A stretch of DNA of 64,000 nt from Lepidurus packardi (Eukaryota; Arthropoda; Branchiopoda; Notostraca; Triopsidae): NCBI GenBank assembly GCA_023053545.1, contig JAKZAN010000085.1, positions 1 to 64,000 on the forward strand, read 5' to 3'. A program made the translations under genes and the position numbers. How positions within the stretch are numbered: position 1 is the first letter of the stretch; each line of letters starts with the position of its first letter. Positions 21,641 through 33,720 of the stretch are shown here, piece after piece. The notes under the pieces are model-generated. The model made no database searches. It was not told the DNA's origin and saw only the letters and a program-made list of their open reading frames with translations.

Positions 21641-24040
21641 ATGAAGCCCCCCGCCAACCCCGACGTCTGGAAAGACCGCCAGCAGACCTACTTCGAGGAG
21701 AAAAAGAAGGGATAAATGAACGAACTCAAAAAGTACACAAACTCTCTCATCCACCCTTACTCACTCAAGTCTCCTCAACGGCATCATCAACGAACCCGAC
21801 GAGAAAAAGGGACGTGAAGTCATCAAAAAGGTCATCGGCTACATGACCCTCGGCCTCGACGCATCGCCCATCTTCTCTGAAATGTGCAGAGCCTCCTTTA
21901 CCAACGACGAGGTCCAGAAGAAGATGATTTACTTCTATCTCACCACATATGCAGAGGAGAATCCCGACCTTTCGATCATGGCCGTCAACACCTTTAAAAA
22001 GGATTGTAAGCATGCCTCCAGCAAAATCAGAGGTATGGCTTTGCGTCATCTCTGCAGCTTCAAGTCTTCTGATTACATCGACAACGTGCTGCCCGTACTC
22101 CGAGAGGCTCTGAATGACCATGAGCCTTATGTGAAGAAGACTGCTATCTTAGGGTGTCTAAAAATGTTTTACTACAAGCCCGAAGTCGTCCTGAACGATG
22201 ACCAGATCACAAACACTCTGGCTGAAATGATTCGCGAGAATGACCCTTTGGTATCGCAGAATGCCTTAGTTGCATTGAACGAAATTCGAGTAGCAGACGG
22301 CGGACTGCCGATGAGCACCAAACTGTCCATGTACTTGCTGAACAGGATGAAGGAGTACAATGAGTGGGGGCAAACCATCATCTTGGATTTGCTGTACAGG
22401 TACCAGCCCAAGTCAGATAAAGAGCTCTACGACATAATGAGTCTTTTGGACGATAGAATCAAGCACTCCTCTACTGCTATCGTGCTTGGCGCCATCAAAA
22501 TCTTCTTGAAGTATACTCAAGAGAAGGAAAAGATCTTCCAGCAAGTCATCGACAGAATGAAGAGCCCCCTGATCACCCTCATGAGTTCTAGCTAAAACGC
22601 TAATACTTATGAGACAACTTTCGTTATCCTCGAGCACATCCTTCATGTTATTAAATTTATGAAGGGCCGTCAAGCCTTCGAGCCAGACTTCAAGTACTTC
22701 TACTTCAAAGCCGATGAGCCTACCTACATCAAACACATCAAACTCGACATTCTCACACAGTTAGCCTCTGAAAACAACTTGGGAGACATGCTCAATGAGC
22801 TTAATGAGTATGTGAACGACCATGACACGTAGATATCAAGACACTCGATCGAGAGTCTCACAAGCATAGCTATCAGACTAAAAGATGTGACAAGAGCCCT
22901 GCTCAAGAACTTGAGCGAATTTTATAAATCTAACAAGAGCCATTTAGTAAACCAAGTCATCAGATCCTACCAACTGATTCTTCGAAAGCATCCCAAATAG
23001 TTAGGCGAAATCAAGGATTCTCTGCTGCAGGGTAAGGATTTGATTACCGAGCCAGAGTCTGTCGTAGCCTTCGTCTGGTTGCTTTCTAACTTTGGCGAAA
23101 ATATGCCTCAGGCCCCATACATCCTAGAGGCCTACTTCCAGTCACCAGACTAGTTCCAGAGTCTTCCTCAGATCGTTAAAGCTTCGCTACTTACAGCTAT
23201 CATCACTCTTTTCCTCAAAAGACCTCCCGAGGTCTATAAGATGATGTGTATTCTTTTCAAGCTCATAATATCCAACGAGAGCGAATCGATCGACCTTCGT
23301 GACCGAGCGGCCTTTTACTACCGGGCAATGCAGGCTAACATGGATGAGTTCAAAAGGGGATTTGCAGAGATCAGACAGGAAATGGGGAATTTCAGCGAAG
23401 AGAAGAAGGCAACACTCGACATCGATGGCTTCAACACTCTCTGCATTATCTACAATAAAAATGAAGACAAGTTCATTAAAAGCTATGAGCACTTCGCTCT
23501 CATGAGAAGGAAACTCGGCGAGGAAGACTAAGCAGTCGCTGAGGAAGAACAGGTGCAACAAGCCCCAGAAACAAGTAACCTGATGGACATCGACGTCAAC
23601 CCCAACTTCAAGCCTCTCGAGGCAGATGACTTACAGGAAGAGCCTGCAGAAATGTCTCCGGAAGAATTCGAGTCCGTTTGGATGAATCTGACGGAAGGGT
23701 AATTTTTCTGTTAACCTTTATCTGACACCTTCATCGTTAATTTTGTAGATGTTCTATCACGAGGTAGCTGAGGGAGGCTGAGGCGTTGGACGAGACTTCG
23801 GTGCAGGATCTGTTCAAGATGTGGAGAATAGAGACGTTGGCTTCGGCCGAAGAAGAGGACGGCTCCCTGAAATTCTTCCTGTACACGGTGCACAAAAGTG
23901 GGCACAGGGTGTGTTTGGAACTGGAGATCAACAAGTAAACCCATATGCTGATCCTCAACACGAAATGCCAAAACTAGGAACTGGCAGGGTTTGCGTCACG
24001 CTACGTTTAAGACTTCCTCAGGTTCAATGAAATAGTGTGA
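21641..24040 (+). CDS. Beta-adaptin (AP complex large subunit)
   Basis: Exons 21641-21732, 21770-23698 and 23749-24040 encode 770 aa; introns are 37 and 50 nt. The N-terminal trunk (about residues 1-560) is the adaptin armadillo-like solenoid, with the diagnostic order ELKNLLNGI, VIGYMTLGLDASPIFSEM, QKKMIYFYL, KIRGMALRHLCS, YVKKTAILG, EWGQTIILDLL and SSTAIVLGAIK. A short acidic hinge (EEEQVQQAPE) and a C-terminal appendage-like domain follow (DLFKMWRIETLASAEE, HMLILNTKC). Length and short hinge resemble AP-4 beta more than AP-1/2 beta (about 900 aa), but this subtype is inference. It sorts cargo into vesicles at the Golgi or plasma membrane. Confidence 0.93.
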
Positions 24041-24171
24041 TAATGTTTTATTTCTTTCGGCTGTCTGAACATTTTAACTGTAGATATCAAACAAGACGCC
24101 CTAGAAACCTCTGCCCACGTAAACTTCCGAATCCCATCCTCATTAGATCGACTAGGAGTTTCGCGTAGGAT

Positions 24172-27100
24172 TCACTCCTTTAGCCTGTAGAAAAGCACGT
24201 ATGCTCCACTGCTCACGATCTAAGACTCGCTCACCTTCGTCACTCTGCTATCGTTGAACTCGTACCACTAGTTGTTCGCGAAGTTTTTGCAGTAAGCAGT
24301 ATAATGTCCTCCGTATATTGTCCCGTAATGGTTGGAAATTCCGTAGAGTTCGTACAATAGTTTTTTCTTCGCCTGGGTATTGTTGCGGATACACTCACTC
24401 AGGTCTAACTCCCTAATTGGGAAGTTAATCCGAGTTTTCAGCTTCCTACCTTTATTGAATCTCTTGAACCCCAAGACCAGCACCTTGTTAGCTTTATAGA
24501 TCTCCATTTGCTTGTTGGCTTCCACAAACTCCTTGCATTTGTTACAGTACCAGCTATTTTCCTTGTCGAGCTTCTCTTCTCTCGTAAATTCATTGATACA
24601 ATCCCTCAAGTCTAAATCTTCGAGGGTTGAGTTGTTGCGTGTGTCTGTGCGTACTGATCTAGTTTGGGTGAGGCCTAAATCTCCGCAGTTGATGATGACA
24701 TTGATCCTATGGGGCTCTGTGCTGCGCTAAATTTCAAAGATATCATTTAGATCGAACCGCGCCTTTGTCTTTTCGGTCAAATAGTTTTCGAGTCCTTTTG
24801 CGACGAGAGCCCTCAACTGGCTATTGTCTAGCTCAACTTCAGACATGTAGTAGCGTGGGAAAGGACTGTTTTCTTTTTTACCATCGCATATCTCGAAGTA
24901 CTCGAAATGATACTTTATTTGGCCCTGCTGCCTGGGCTTGGTCTGGTAACAAAATACATAACCCGCATTTTTTAGAATCGAAGCTTTCGCCGTCGCATTA
25001 TACTCGATCCCCTAGGCAAAGTTCTTAGTGACTTCGCGAAACACCAGTTCACTGACAGGCGTCCGGAACTCACTTGATACTTTTTTGGCGAGGTCGTATA
25101 CGGTCTAATGCTGACTGGCATACAAGATCAGGTTGTAGGGCACAGACCCGAATTTATCGGGTACAAAAAATATTGGGATCTCCATAGGCTGTGGGATCGG
25201 TAGATTGATCGCCATGAAGGGGTCAAAGTTGATCGAAATGCGTCTGCATTTTGGACACGATACCTTAGATTTGAACTGTCCAACTACCAGGTCGCTGATC
25301 ATTGATTTATTACGCAGACCATAGTTATGTTCGCTGAGGCGGCTGTTCTCTTCGTCGCTCCTGTTCTCGGCTCCGTTATCTTCAGGGATAACTTGCTTGA
25401 CTTTTACGAGGTTAGTATCCTAATGCAGACCGTCGAGCAGCGTGCTGATGAGTTCGTGGGAGTCATGCTGTCCGTAGCCACTAAACTGAGTAGCAAAACG
25501 ACTGATTGCTTTTTTTAACTCCCAAGGCGAAACTTCGGAATGATTGGCTGTCCAAATTTCTCTAATCAGCTTGCTATAAGTACAGGCCAAATAACCACCT
25601 ACATTTAGAGCCAGCGATCCGCACATTATGATGAAATCATGAATATTACTTGAGCCCAAGGGATTATTGGTATTGATGTCTTTCAAGAAGTCGTTCGCCA
25701 GGAAATAGGCTGTGAGTTCTTTGGTATTACTCAGACACTGGATGCCTGCGTTCATGTAGCAGGTGTTTCCCAGGTTTCTCAGCCCACAGATCCCCATGCT
25801 ACCTCCAATCTGCAGCCCTTCCGAAAAGCCAAATTTGTCCGAGATCGCTGCGATTTCACTTTATTGTTCCCGCTTCTGGTCACAAATTGCCTTGTGCCTC
25901 GGTCTGTCTTGCTCAAGACATTACATACTACAGTATTTTATGAGTTTACAAGAACAGAAGTAGAGTTTCGTAGTCCTTTTGCACAGCTCGCACTCTGCAG
26001 TTGAATTTGAGGCAGGAGCATGATGTTCTCGATTGCTTGATATTATAGATCGAGACGAAAGGATAGGAGAACGAATACCGACTCGATAATGAAAGACTTT
26101 GAATCCGGAGAGATCCTATTACTAAAGGATTGAGTTTTTAGTGACAGGCAGTTTACCATTTTTGGCCACTTTGAAAAGTACTCCCTCGCCCCAGAAACCC
26201 TTGAGCTTTTTGATGACAGTAGACCAGGGTTCTTTGCGACAGATCTGAAGTGTGAATACCTTGGCCGGGTGTGTTTCTAGAGCGACGGGAATCTTGGTGA
26301 GATACACCTCAGCTATGATTTCTGCAGGTGATTCTAGAAGAGAGATGTTGAAGCGCTGGATAGGGATGAAGCCTCCATATCTCTATTTGAGAAACTCCCA
26401 ACATCTTTTTGGGAGAATACAGTACTCAACGCTATTGAATATATAGCGGTTGGTATACTCTTTTTGGGGTTCGGAATCATACACAACTTCCAAAGGATGG
26501 TCGACGAGTTAGAACTGCGATAGCACTCCTGGAGCAGGCCGCGAGAAGTCTTCCTACAGGTAAACATACTTCTTCCACATCTCATACCAACTCTTGGCAA
26601 CCAAAAACACAGGGAAAGCCTCCAAATTCATCACTTGGTGTTCTCTTCTCTCCAAGTTCAGGTACTCGAGACCCATATTCCTACGCTCATCAGGATTGGG
26701 CTCAGAACTTTCCTTCCAAAGTAATATTTTTCTACACTCTTCGATCTACTTATTCTGAAAAGAGGAAAGAGATTTGCACTTTGAAAGATCCCGAAGTCTA
26801 TCAAGGGCATTTGTGGCTATTTCATAACTCTTGGCAAGAAAGCTTGACTTAAGGAGAAGCATCAGGATTTCATAGGACTGGCTGGGGCTTTGATAGATTA
26901 GATAGGCAAGGATGTTGGCTGACTTGTGATACTGGGCGAGAATGTGGTAGGCTCTGGCCACAGGGTAGAATTGGTGCAAATCAAGAGATGGCTTTTATTG
27001 TTAATAGAGTTGGAGGGCTTTGGCGTAGTTTTGATCGGACAAGTGTTGAAAGATCTGATGCACAGAGGAAGAGACCAGCGATTCGACTTTGGGCATTGGG

Positions 27101-27225
27101 TTGTCTTTAATGATTATAATAAGATCAGTCTGTTTAGTTCCTAAGTCAGTCGACCCATAAGATTCCAATCCCAGCTAATCCTGTATTTTGAGAGAGTTCA
27201 GGTCTTGGCAAGATGCTTCTGCCAT
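24172..27225 (-). CDS. DUSP-MYND-USP ubiquitin-specific protease
   Basis: A single 3-kb exon encodes 1017 aa, with dozens of TAA/TAG Gln codons. The N-terminal 160 residues look like TPR-type helices (VARAYHILAQYHKSANIL). A DUSP domain follows at about 205-300 (FLVAKSWYEMWKKYV, ending QRYGGFIPIQRF). A MYND zinc finger lies at 412-448 (CELC, CSC, CSMQC, HKAIC), and the USP fold at 477-1017. The Cys box is GLRNLGNTCYMN with nucleophile Cys489, the QQD-like region is SGYGQHDSHELI, and the His box is YGGHYTAYC with His974. A zinc ribbon (CPKC, CNKC) sits inside the fold. It removes ubiquitin from proteins. MYND-USP proteins are known from plants (UBP15-19); adding DUSP and helical repeats is unusual. 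Confidence 0.94.
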
Positions 27226-27311
27226 ATTCTCTATCGCCAAGACTCCATCCATATCGATAACCTTCACAAAAACGAGTGAATATCACAGCCCTCACAGATA
27301 CAGATGTAGAA

Positions 27312-27696
27312 TCAACCAGACTTGAAAACAAGCACAGACCTCCCGAACTCTGGAAGATCAAAGAACGTGAGCATGTGCAGTTCATATGTCAGCGTCGCTG
27401 CCAGGTTCTTGCCGATGATGCATTGCCACTCGCCCTCGCCTGCGCCGAAGTGGGCTCTGTCCTTCTTCAGGTAGTCCACAACGCCCATACAGATGTTCTT
27501 CTCAAGCAGAGTTTCGGGTTTTTTGACTTCCAGCTGGAAGAGTTCAGTGGCTTCTGCAGAGATGGATTGGTGGATGGTTAGATGGGACTTTACTTCTGAC
27601 GATAAGCTTGACGAGCTCGATGTTCATATCAGTATGGCGGACCTTGAAGGTGGGGAGATCTGCGTCGGGGTCCTTTTCTACTTCTTCTTCGTCCAT
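27312..27696 (-). CDS. Dynein light chain, LC8/DYNLL family
   Basis: Two exons, 27696-27594 and 27553-27312 (114 aa), flank a 40-nt intron. The C-terminal half carries the LC8 signature: the block EWQCIIGKNLAATLTYE followed by FFDLPEFGRSVLVFKSG, the strand that forms the peptide-binding groove. The N-terminus is acidic and longer than the 89-residue canonical LC8, as in axonemal outer-arm LC8-like chains. LC8 proteins dimerise and dock onto dynein intermediate chains and many other partners, in cytoplasm and cilia. The start is the first ATG in frame (27696). Confidence 0.92.
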
Positions 27697-28001
27697 GGGA
27701 GGGTGTTATACTTTTGAATATTATGAAATATTATGTGCCGACCGAATGTCGAAAGAACATGGCAGCCCCAGCAAATCAAACGAGTAAATGGGTGCATATT
27801 GAATGTCAACTAAAATTGTAATACGGACGATGTTCCAACCATACTACTTGTACTTTTAGGACTCGGGTGCAGCCCATTGCTTTCTACATTGCTGCCTTAT
27901 TCTTTTACCATATGGTAGCGCTATTCCCTGCGATTGGTTCTGCTATTATTAAATAAACAACTCCCAACACACTCAATTCTCACAACTATCAACAAACACC
28001 C
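27697..28001. other. Divergent intergenic region, no gene seen
   Basis: About 300 AT-richer bases separate the dynein light chain (-) and NSUN2 (+) starts. A TATTAAATAAA run lies about 55 bp before the NSUN2 ATG. No ORF or RNA is recognised. Confidence 0.4.
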
Positions 28002-30177
28002 ATGACTAAGCGTGGCGCAAACAAAAAGAAGAACTTCCACAAGTCTGACCTCAAAAAGAAAGAAGTCTGGAGAGACCACAAAGTAGTTCACTAAAATGCC
28101 TACTTCAAGTCCTACTACCAGATCCAGCTCGCCTCTTATTTTGTTGGAAAGGAGGCAGAGTTTGAGGAATTCTGGAACACCATGAAGATTCGACTCCCAG
28201 TCGTCTTCAGAATCAACCCCAACCAGCCCAACTACACCTCATTTGCCAACAAAATACTGGCTCAAGAATGGCTCAAAGACCAGGTCATCGAGTAATAGGT
28301 CCCTTCGGAGGGCCAGTTCGAGCCCCAGCAAGACCCCAAAATTGAAAGAATTGAGTGGTTCCCTCAGCACCTTGCATATACTATGAATACCAATAAGCAG
28401 ATCTTTAAAAAGAGCAAGAAACTGGCAGCACTTCACTCTTTTATCCAAAAAGCCACAGAGTCTGGGCTCATCACGCGACAAGAGCTGGTGTCAATGCTTC
28501 CGCCCATCTTTCTGGACGTGCAGCCTGACGATATAGTTCTAGATATGTGTGCAGCCCCAGGCTCGAAGACTTCACAAATGCTTGAAATGCTCTACAAATA
28601 GAAAAGGAACTTGAGCAAAGGGTGTGTGATTGCGAACGACGTAGAGTACAGCCGAGCTCAGATGTTGATCCATCAGGTACAGAGATCAGGTACTGCTGGT
28701 ATGGCTGTTATCAATCACAGCGGTCAATTCCTCCCACAGCTCTCCTGCAAATCAACTGTCAATGCCTCAGAAAAGAAGAAATTCACTTTCAATAAGATAC
28801 TCTGTGATGTGCCATGCTCTGGGGACGGCGCGACCAGGAAACTACCTAATAAGTGGGCCAACTGGCATACTAACGATGGGATTGCTCTTCACCCCCTTCA
28901 ACTGAGTATCCTAATTAAAGGCATTAACCTCCTGTCAGAGGAGGGATTTTTAGTTTACTCTACGTGTTCTCTGAGTCCTATTGAGGACGAAGCAGTGGTG
29001 CTGGAACTAATGAGATTGGTTTAGTCAGGATTAGAAATTGTTGACATTCACAACAAATTCAACTTCAAGGGGAGGCCAGGGCTTCTTAGCTGGAAAGTGC
29101 TTGAGTCGACTGGCAGGTAGTTGAAGATTGAGGACGTCAAAGAAAGCAATAAGTTATTTATTGAGCATCCCGTATACGATGCATAAAAAGCATCTAAAAA
29201 AATCAAACCCTCAATGTTCCCAGAATCACCAGAGGTCATGGCTCATCTCGGAATCCACAAGACCATGCGGTTATTGCCTCATGATCTCAACTCCGGGGGA
29301 TTCTACGTGGCACTCCTCAAAAAGAATAAGGGCTTCAAATGGAAGGACACAAAGGAAACAGGCTTGTCGGCCGAGCAAGAGGCCGCTAAAGAGCGAGAGG
29401 CTCAAGCTGAGGTCGAGAAAGGAATCATACCTGGCGAATAATAGAGAGCAGAAAAAAAGTGATGAAGACAATCAGGAAGAGTAGGAAAATATCAAAGCAA
29501 ATGACATGGAAGAGTAGGTCCTAGAGGAAAAGGCCTAGGTACAGGCGGAAGCCAAGAATCAAAACGGACAGCCCATCGAAAAGAAACTGCGTAAAAAAGA
29601 TCTGCCTAAAAGATGCGAGGAGTACGTTATCATGGAGCAGGAAGAGTACGATTCTATAAAAGAGTTCTACGGCCTCCCTGAGGAGTTCCGGAGACTACTT
29701 TTCGTGAGGAAGGAGTCTGTCGACCACAGAAAGAAGGTCACTCTTGTTTCCGAGTCCATCACCCAGTTTTTGCAAGCAGATGAAGACAACAAGCGTATCA
29801 AGCTCATCAATATGGGTTGCAAGGCCTTTGAAAAGGGTAAGGAGACCTTTGCTGGCAACGAGTGTCTTTATCGGCTGTGCCAGGATGCCATTCACTTCTT
29901 GGTCCCCCTAATGAGCAAGCGAAAAGTGAGAATTTCGTTGAATCTGTTCAAACAGCTACTTCAACATGCGAAAGACTTCAGACATGAAGAGATTGAAAAC
30001 GAGGGAGAGAGGAAAGAGATAAAGGAGACCACTCAGGGGGCATTTGTGGTGTACATTGAGGAAGAAATAAACGGAAAGGTAGTGGTAGACGCGATGGTGG
30101 CCCAGAATTTCCGAAACAACCTGAACCTGATGGTGGGAAAAGAAGACATGGAGAGTCTGCGGATTCGCTATTTGTGA
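28002..30177 (+). CDS. NSUN2: NSUN2-type tRNA (cytosine-5) methyltransferase, frame broken
   Basis: The frame from the ATG at 28002 runs into TGA near 29461. A +1 change of frame near 29450-29459, at an A7 run, restores it to the TGA at 30177, giving about 724 aa. The first part has the NOP2/Sun methyltransferase core: PPIFLDVQPDDIVLDMCAAP (motif I, DMCAAPGSKT), the catalytic CDVPCSGDG, and YSTCSLSPIEDEAVV, which carries the second active-site Cys. The region after the acidic linker (from about residue 540) is the C-terminal part of NSUN2. The N-terminal Lys-rich start MTKRGANKKKN is typical. It methylates C48-50 and C34 of tRNAs in the nucleus. The break could be a one-base homopolymer error, a non-canonical intron or recoding. 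Confidence 0.88.
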
Positions 30178-30362
30178 GACTGCCTGTTGTTGATGTGTTC
30201 TTTGGTCGACTGTGAATTACCCATTGGGCATTGGTGCCTATGACTGCGAACCTGGGATCTACGTACTTCTGATCTAATCATTTAATTTCATGGTCGACTA
30301 GAAGTTTGCATAAATAATAATTGGTCGCATGCTGCTAGCGTGTTCATGTTGTTCTTTGCAGT

Positions 30363-31666
30363 TCAGGGCATTTCCATGAGGTACGTGTTTAATGTTCTGT
30401 CGGGGAGTTTGGCTCGCCGGTTCACGAACACACACACCAGGATCAGGGCCAGTAGGAAAAACAAAGCCAGCGAAAAGCCCACAATTTGCGACACGTAAAA
30501 GAAGTCCGTGTCGCCATGACCGATCAGATAGACTACTCCCAACGCCCTAAGAAACATAGAATGCCGTTGAAGATTAAGATTGGCTGTTACCCGCTAAATC
30601 CAATTCGTGAATTGGGCTTGTCGAAAGTGACGATGTAGTTTCTCATGAAAATGTCTCCCAGCAGGATATTGCTCAGATCACTACCAGTGGACCCGAACTG
30701 CGCGGCGCAATTCTTAGTGTAATTCTGAGGGTACAGGTAAGCCTTGATGCCCACGAAGTAAAACTCAAACGTAGGGAAAGTAGTGTTGCAAGGACAGTTT
30801 ATCTAGTTTGTATACGTTTGGCATTCCGAAAAGAACTGACTGACTATCTGGTCATAAAGCCCAGCATTCAGGTAGAACAAGGATGTACCCGAATCGATGA
30901 TAGAAGCACTGCCGGCGTACTCAGTCAGATCGATGCCGTCTGCGTAAAAGCCGATCGTTTCCGCCTGCCAGTGTCCGCTCTTGTATTGATCGACGTAAGT
31001 TGTAGTTGACGTAATGAAGTCTGGCAACACGTTGTAGTATAAAAAAGACTCCGTTAGTATCGATTGCAGTCCCACAGCAAAGACACTAGAGTTTATCTGC
31101 CCAGCCTGGAAGGCACTGTCAAAGAAGTTATTGACACTCAAATCATAGCCAAGGCCGACCAAACCATTGCTCGGGAGATTCGCCATATCCACCTCGCTAT
31201 TCACCCACAACAGATCAGTTTGAACCTTGATGTTGGTATTATAGAATGTGACTACGTCTGAACCCTCGAGGCCAGAAACTCCCGAACCATCCGCGTATTG
31301 AATCTGAAATGGAGTCTGGGAGACTTGAGCAGTGGTTGATTTTGATAGATTAAACAAAGAGGAAGAGCATTGAGAGCAGGCTTGCGTAGGTATCCATAGG
31401 ACGTTGCTTCCAGTGTCAAATGTGACAGTGAAGTTTTGCGGGGGGGTGCCGATACCCAAATAGCCAATATAATCGCGATTCTGACAATTTGAGGCGCCTA
31501 TGGTGGTAGCGTTGTTTGGTGGAGCTAATGTGCAGAAGGAGTTGGGGACGGCCGAGAGAGATACGAATTTGTTTTAGGGAGTAAGGTTGTTATGGGGTTT
31601 GAAGCGAGGAGAACAGGCAGGGAAAAAGGAGATGAAGAGGAGAATAAAAGGGAGGGTTAGTAACAT
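30363..31666 (-). CDS. Membrane-anchored pepsin-like aspartic protease
   Basis: Two exons, 31666-30591 and 30546-30363 (419 aa), flank a 44-nt intron. A signal peptide covers residues 1-18 (MLLTLPFILLFISFFPAC). The A1 peptidase domain shows YIGYLGIGTPPQNFTVTFDTGS with catalytic Asp84, a flap region around IQYADGSG, and the second catalytic motif IIDSGTS (Asp258). It ends with GDIFMRNYIVTFD and SRIGF. Exon 2 adds a transmembrane helix (FSLALFFLLALILVCVFV) and a short basic tail, so the enzyme is held in the secretory pathway, a vacuole or the plasma membrane. Several NxT/S sites suggest glycosylation. Confidence 0.94.
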
Positions 31667-31715
31667 TTGGTGGGCGTGATTTATCAGTATCGAAGCTGGA
31701 GTGATTACTGGGAAG

Positions 31716-31723
31716 TTATAAAG
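31716..31723 (-). promoter_or_regulatory. TATA-like element before the aspartic protease gene
   Basis: The minus strand reads TTTATAAC about 50 bp before the ATG at 31666. This is assigned by motif and position only. Confidence 0.3.
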
Positions 31724-31857
31724 CCTATTTGATAAAACAACATGAGGTACAGCCGGAATCCTCCAGGTAAATTGGACTCCACACTATTCACAGGGTCAAC
31801 GAACCGCATACTTCAAATTATCTACACATTTAAACTATCTCCTGCAAACCATTCTTA

Positions 31858-32344
31858 TCATTTTGAAGCGTATTTCTTGGTGAATTATCTAGCCTTATTC
31901 AGAGCAGAAGTCTCATTTGTCTTCCAGTGCTCCGCAGCTTCGTTGTTCAAAGGGTCGTCAGGGTTCGGCGACGCCAGCAGCGACTGTATCGACAGCAAGA
32001 CTGATCGGATCTGCAGTGCTGGGGACCAGTTCTTTTTCAAAATATCGAGGCAGATGCGCCCCAGGTTGTCGATGTTGGGATGGTAGATTTTGGTGTTGAA
32101 CACGACCTTGGGGGGACTCATGGGGTAGTCTTCAGGGAGGAGGAGTTCTGCCTCGAACTTGCCGTTTTCGTAGCATGTCTTTTCGGGGCCTGGGTGTTAC
32201 AGATATGGGAGTGGGAGTGTTACCATCTATTTTGACGAAGAAGTGTCTGAAGTTGGCGGCGTCTACTTCGCACTTGATGCCGGGGATGCTTTCAATTTTG
32301 AGAGTGTTGGTTTCCTTGACGATACGGGGAGTGGGGGCGTCCAT
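31858..32344 (-). CDS. UBC13: Ubiquitin-conjugating enzyme E2 N (UBC13)
   Basis: Two exons, 32344-32224 and 32189-31858 (150 aa), flank a 34-nt intron. The E2 fold is complete: the N-terminal helix [25 protein letters not shown] with HPN and catalytic Cys87, [18 protein letters not shown] and [17 protein letters not shown]. Cys87 and Met64 occupy the same positions as in human UBC13, whose Met64 packs against MMS2/UEV. This supports K63-chain synthesis with a UEV partner (DNA damage tolerance, signalling). No UEV gene is in the window. One TAA Gln lies near the C-terminus. Confidence 0.96.
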
Positions 32345-32637
32345 TTTTGTTGAGCTGGGTGTATGATGATATCGTGTTATAATAATAGGTCAAAACTCAA
32401 TTTTATAATATTTTGTAGGCCTCCACCTCCACACCAGGCCATATTAAATTTGCATTGCAATCATTAAGGAGCCTCTATGCGAGTCTCAGCCCACTAAAGT
32501 TGCTACACATACCATATTTCCTATCAAACTATCCTGCCAACTTCTACCACTTGTATGTCTTGGCCTCCAATCTCCTTTGCGCAGAATCAACTCCTAACAC
32601 TCCATAACCTTATCATCCTCAAGGCCAAACCTTCTCT

Positions 32638-33506
32638 TCATTTTTTGCCTCCACGCCACTCCCCTCGGAATACAACCCCATCTGTGTACTCCACTCCCCC
32701 CGCACCTGCTTTCACTCCATCCTCCCACATCCCGTCATACACGTACTGCTCTGTCTCCTAGCTTCCTTTTCCATGGGGCTTTCCCCCCTTAAATTAACCG
32801 TAGTAGACATAACTTTACGCTGGTCGTTTATATACTCCCTTTTTCCCTTCAGGTTTTCCATGCAACAAAGGTCCTTCGTACTTGAAGTCTGTATCAACTA
32901 TGGTCGCTCTAACAGGGAGTCCGTTTTCAAAGGTACCCTCAATAGTTAGTGTTTCAGTTTCAGCGATTCCTCGGCCATGAGGGAAGCCATGTAGAATTTC
33001 CCCCCTATATACAATACCGTTGCGATAGACCACAATGCCATGGCCGTGAGGCTTCAGAGTCTCTTATTCAAAGTCCCCACAGTAAAGAATAAGAAGATGC
33101 TCCTCATCGTCGAAATAAAAGCATCCTGTCTGATGAGGGTTTCGTTAATTGTTTTTAGGCCCTCTATAGAAGATACCTGGAGCTCTCTCCTCCCACGGAA
33201 AGGAATCCCATTAGTGTTGGAAAAATCCAGGGTCTCTGCGGGCGAACGGTCGCAAGACAGGCATCTGCTGAGGCGACTCCGAAAGCTGGAATCCCCAATA
33301 CTCATGCACTATTCTAACTAACTCGACTGATAGGCGAACTTGGAAAGACTACCTGGGGCATATTTAAAAGGTAGCGTGAGACGCGTGCTGAGTTGGACTC
33401 TATCTGGGGATGGCTTATGGAGTGCTGGGGGGTTAGGCGTTGTGCAGATTGAGGGGGGAAGGTTGAGAGACTTGGGAGTGTGGGGGAGGGGCGAGGGTTT
33501 GGACAT
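32638..33506 (-). CDS. MORN-repeat protein
   Basis: Two exons, 33506-33353 and 33326-32638 (280 aa), flank a 26-nt intron. Residues 1-50 are Pro/Ser-rich and probably disordered. From about residue 95 onward there are around six MORN units (YRGxxxxGxPHGxG pattern): YRGEILHGFPHGRG, IEGTFENGLP, YEGPLLHGKPEGKK, YYGQFKGGKPHGKG, YDGMWEDGVKAGAG, FRGEWRGGKK. MORN arrays are frequent in ciliate and apicomplexan cortical and axonemal proteins, where they form extended beta-structures for membrane or protein contact. The start could be shifted, since the N-terminal exon has no known domain. Confidence 0.88.
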
Positions 33507-33720
33507 TCTTGGTTGGCTGAGCACACAGATCAAAACAAATCTCGTTTCCCATAAGATGAGCCAGACGTGTAAACAGAGGTATAATGTGTGGAAACTAGTT
33601 TATAATTCTAGGGCGTGATCGGACTGCTGTATCTATGCACGAATTATAATGATTTGTTAAAAACTGCCAAGATCGAATTGCAGTCGTATCTCAGTTTGAC
33701 ACTCGGCCTCACCGCTTCCC

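Noticed and set aside
28002-30177. Two separate genes instead of one frameshifted NSUN2
   Set aside because: Both parts match successive parts of one NSUN2 protein, there is no start codon with a spacer between them, and one base change joins them.
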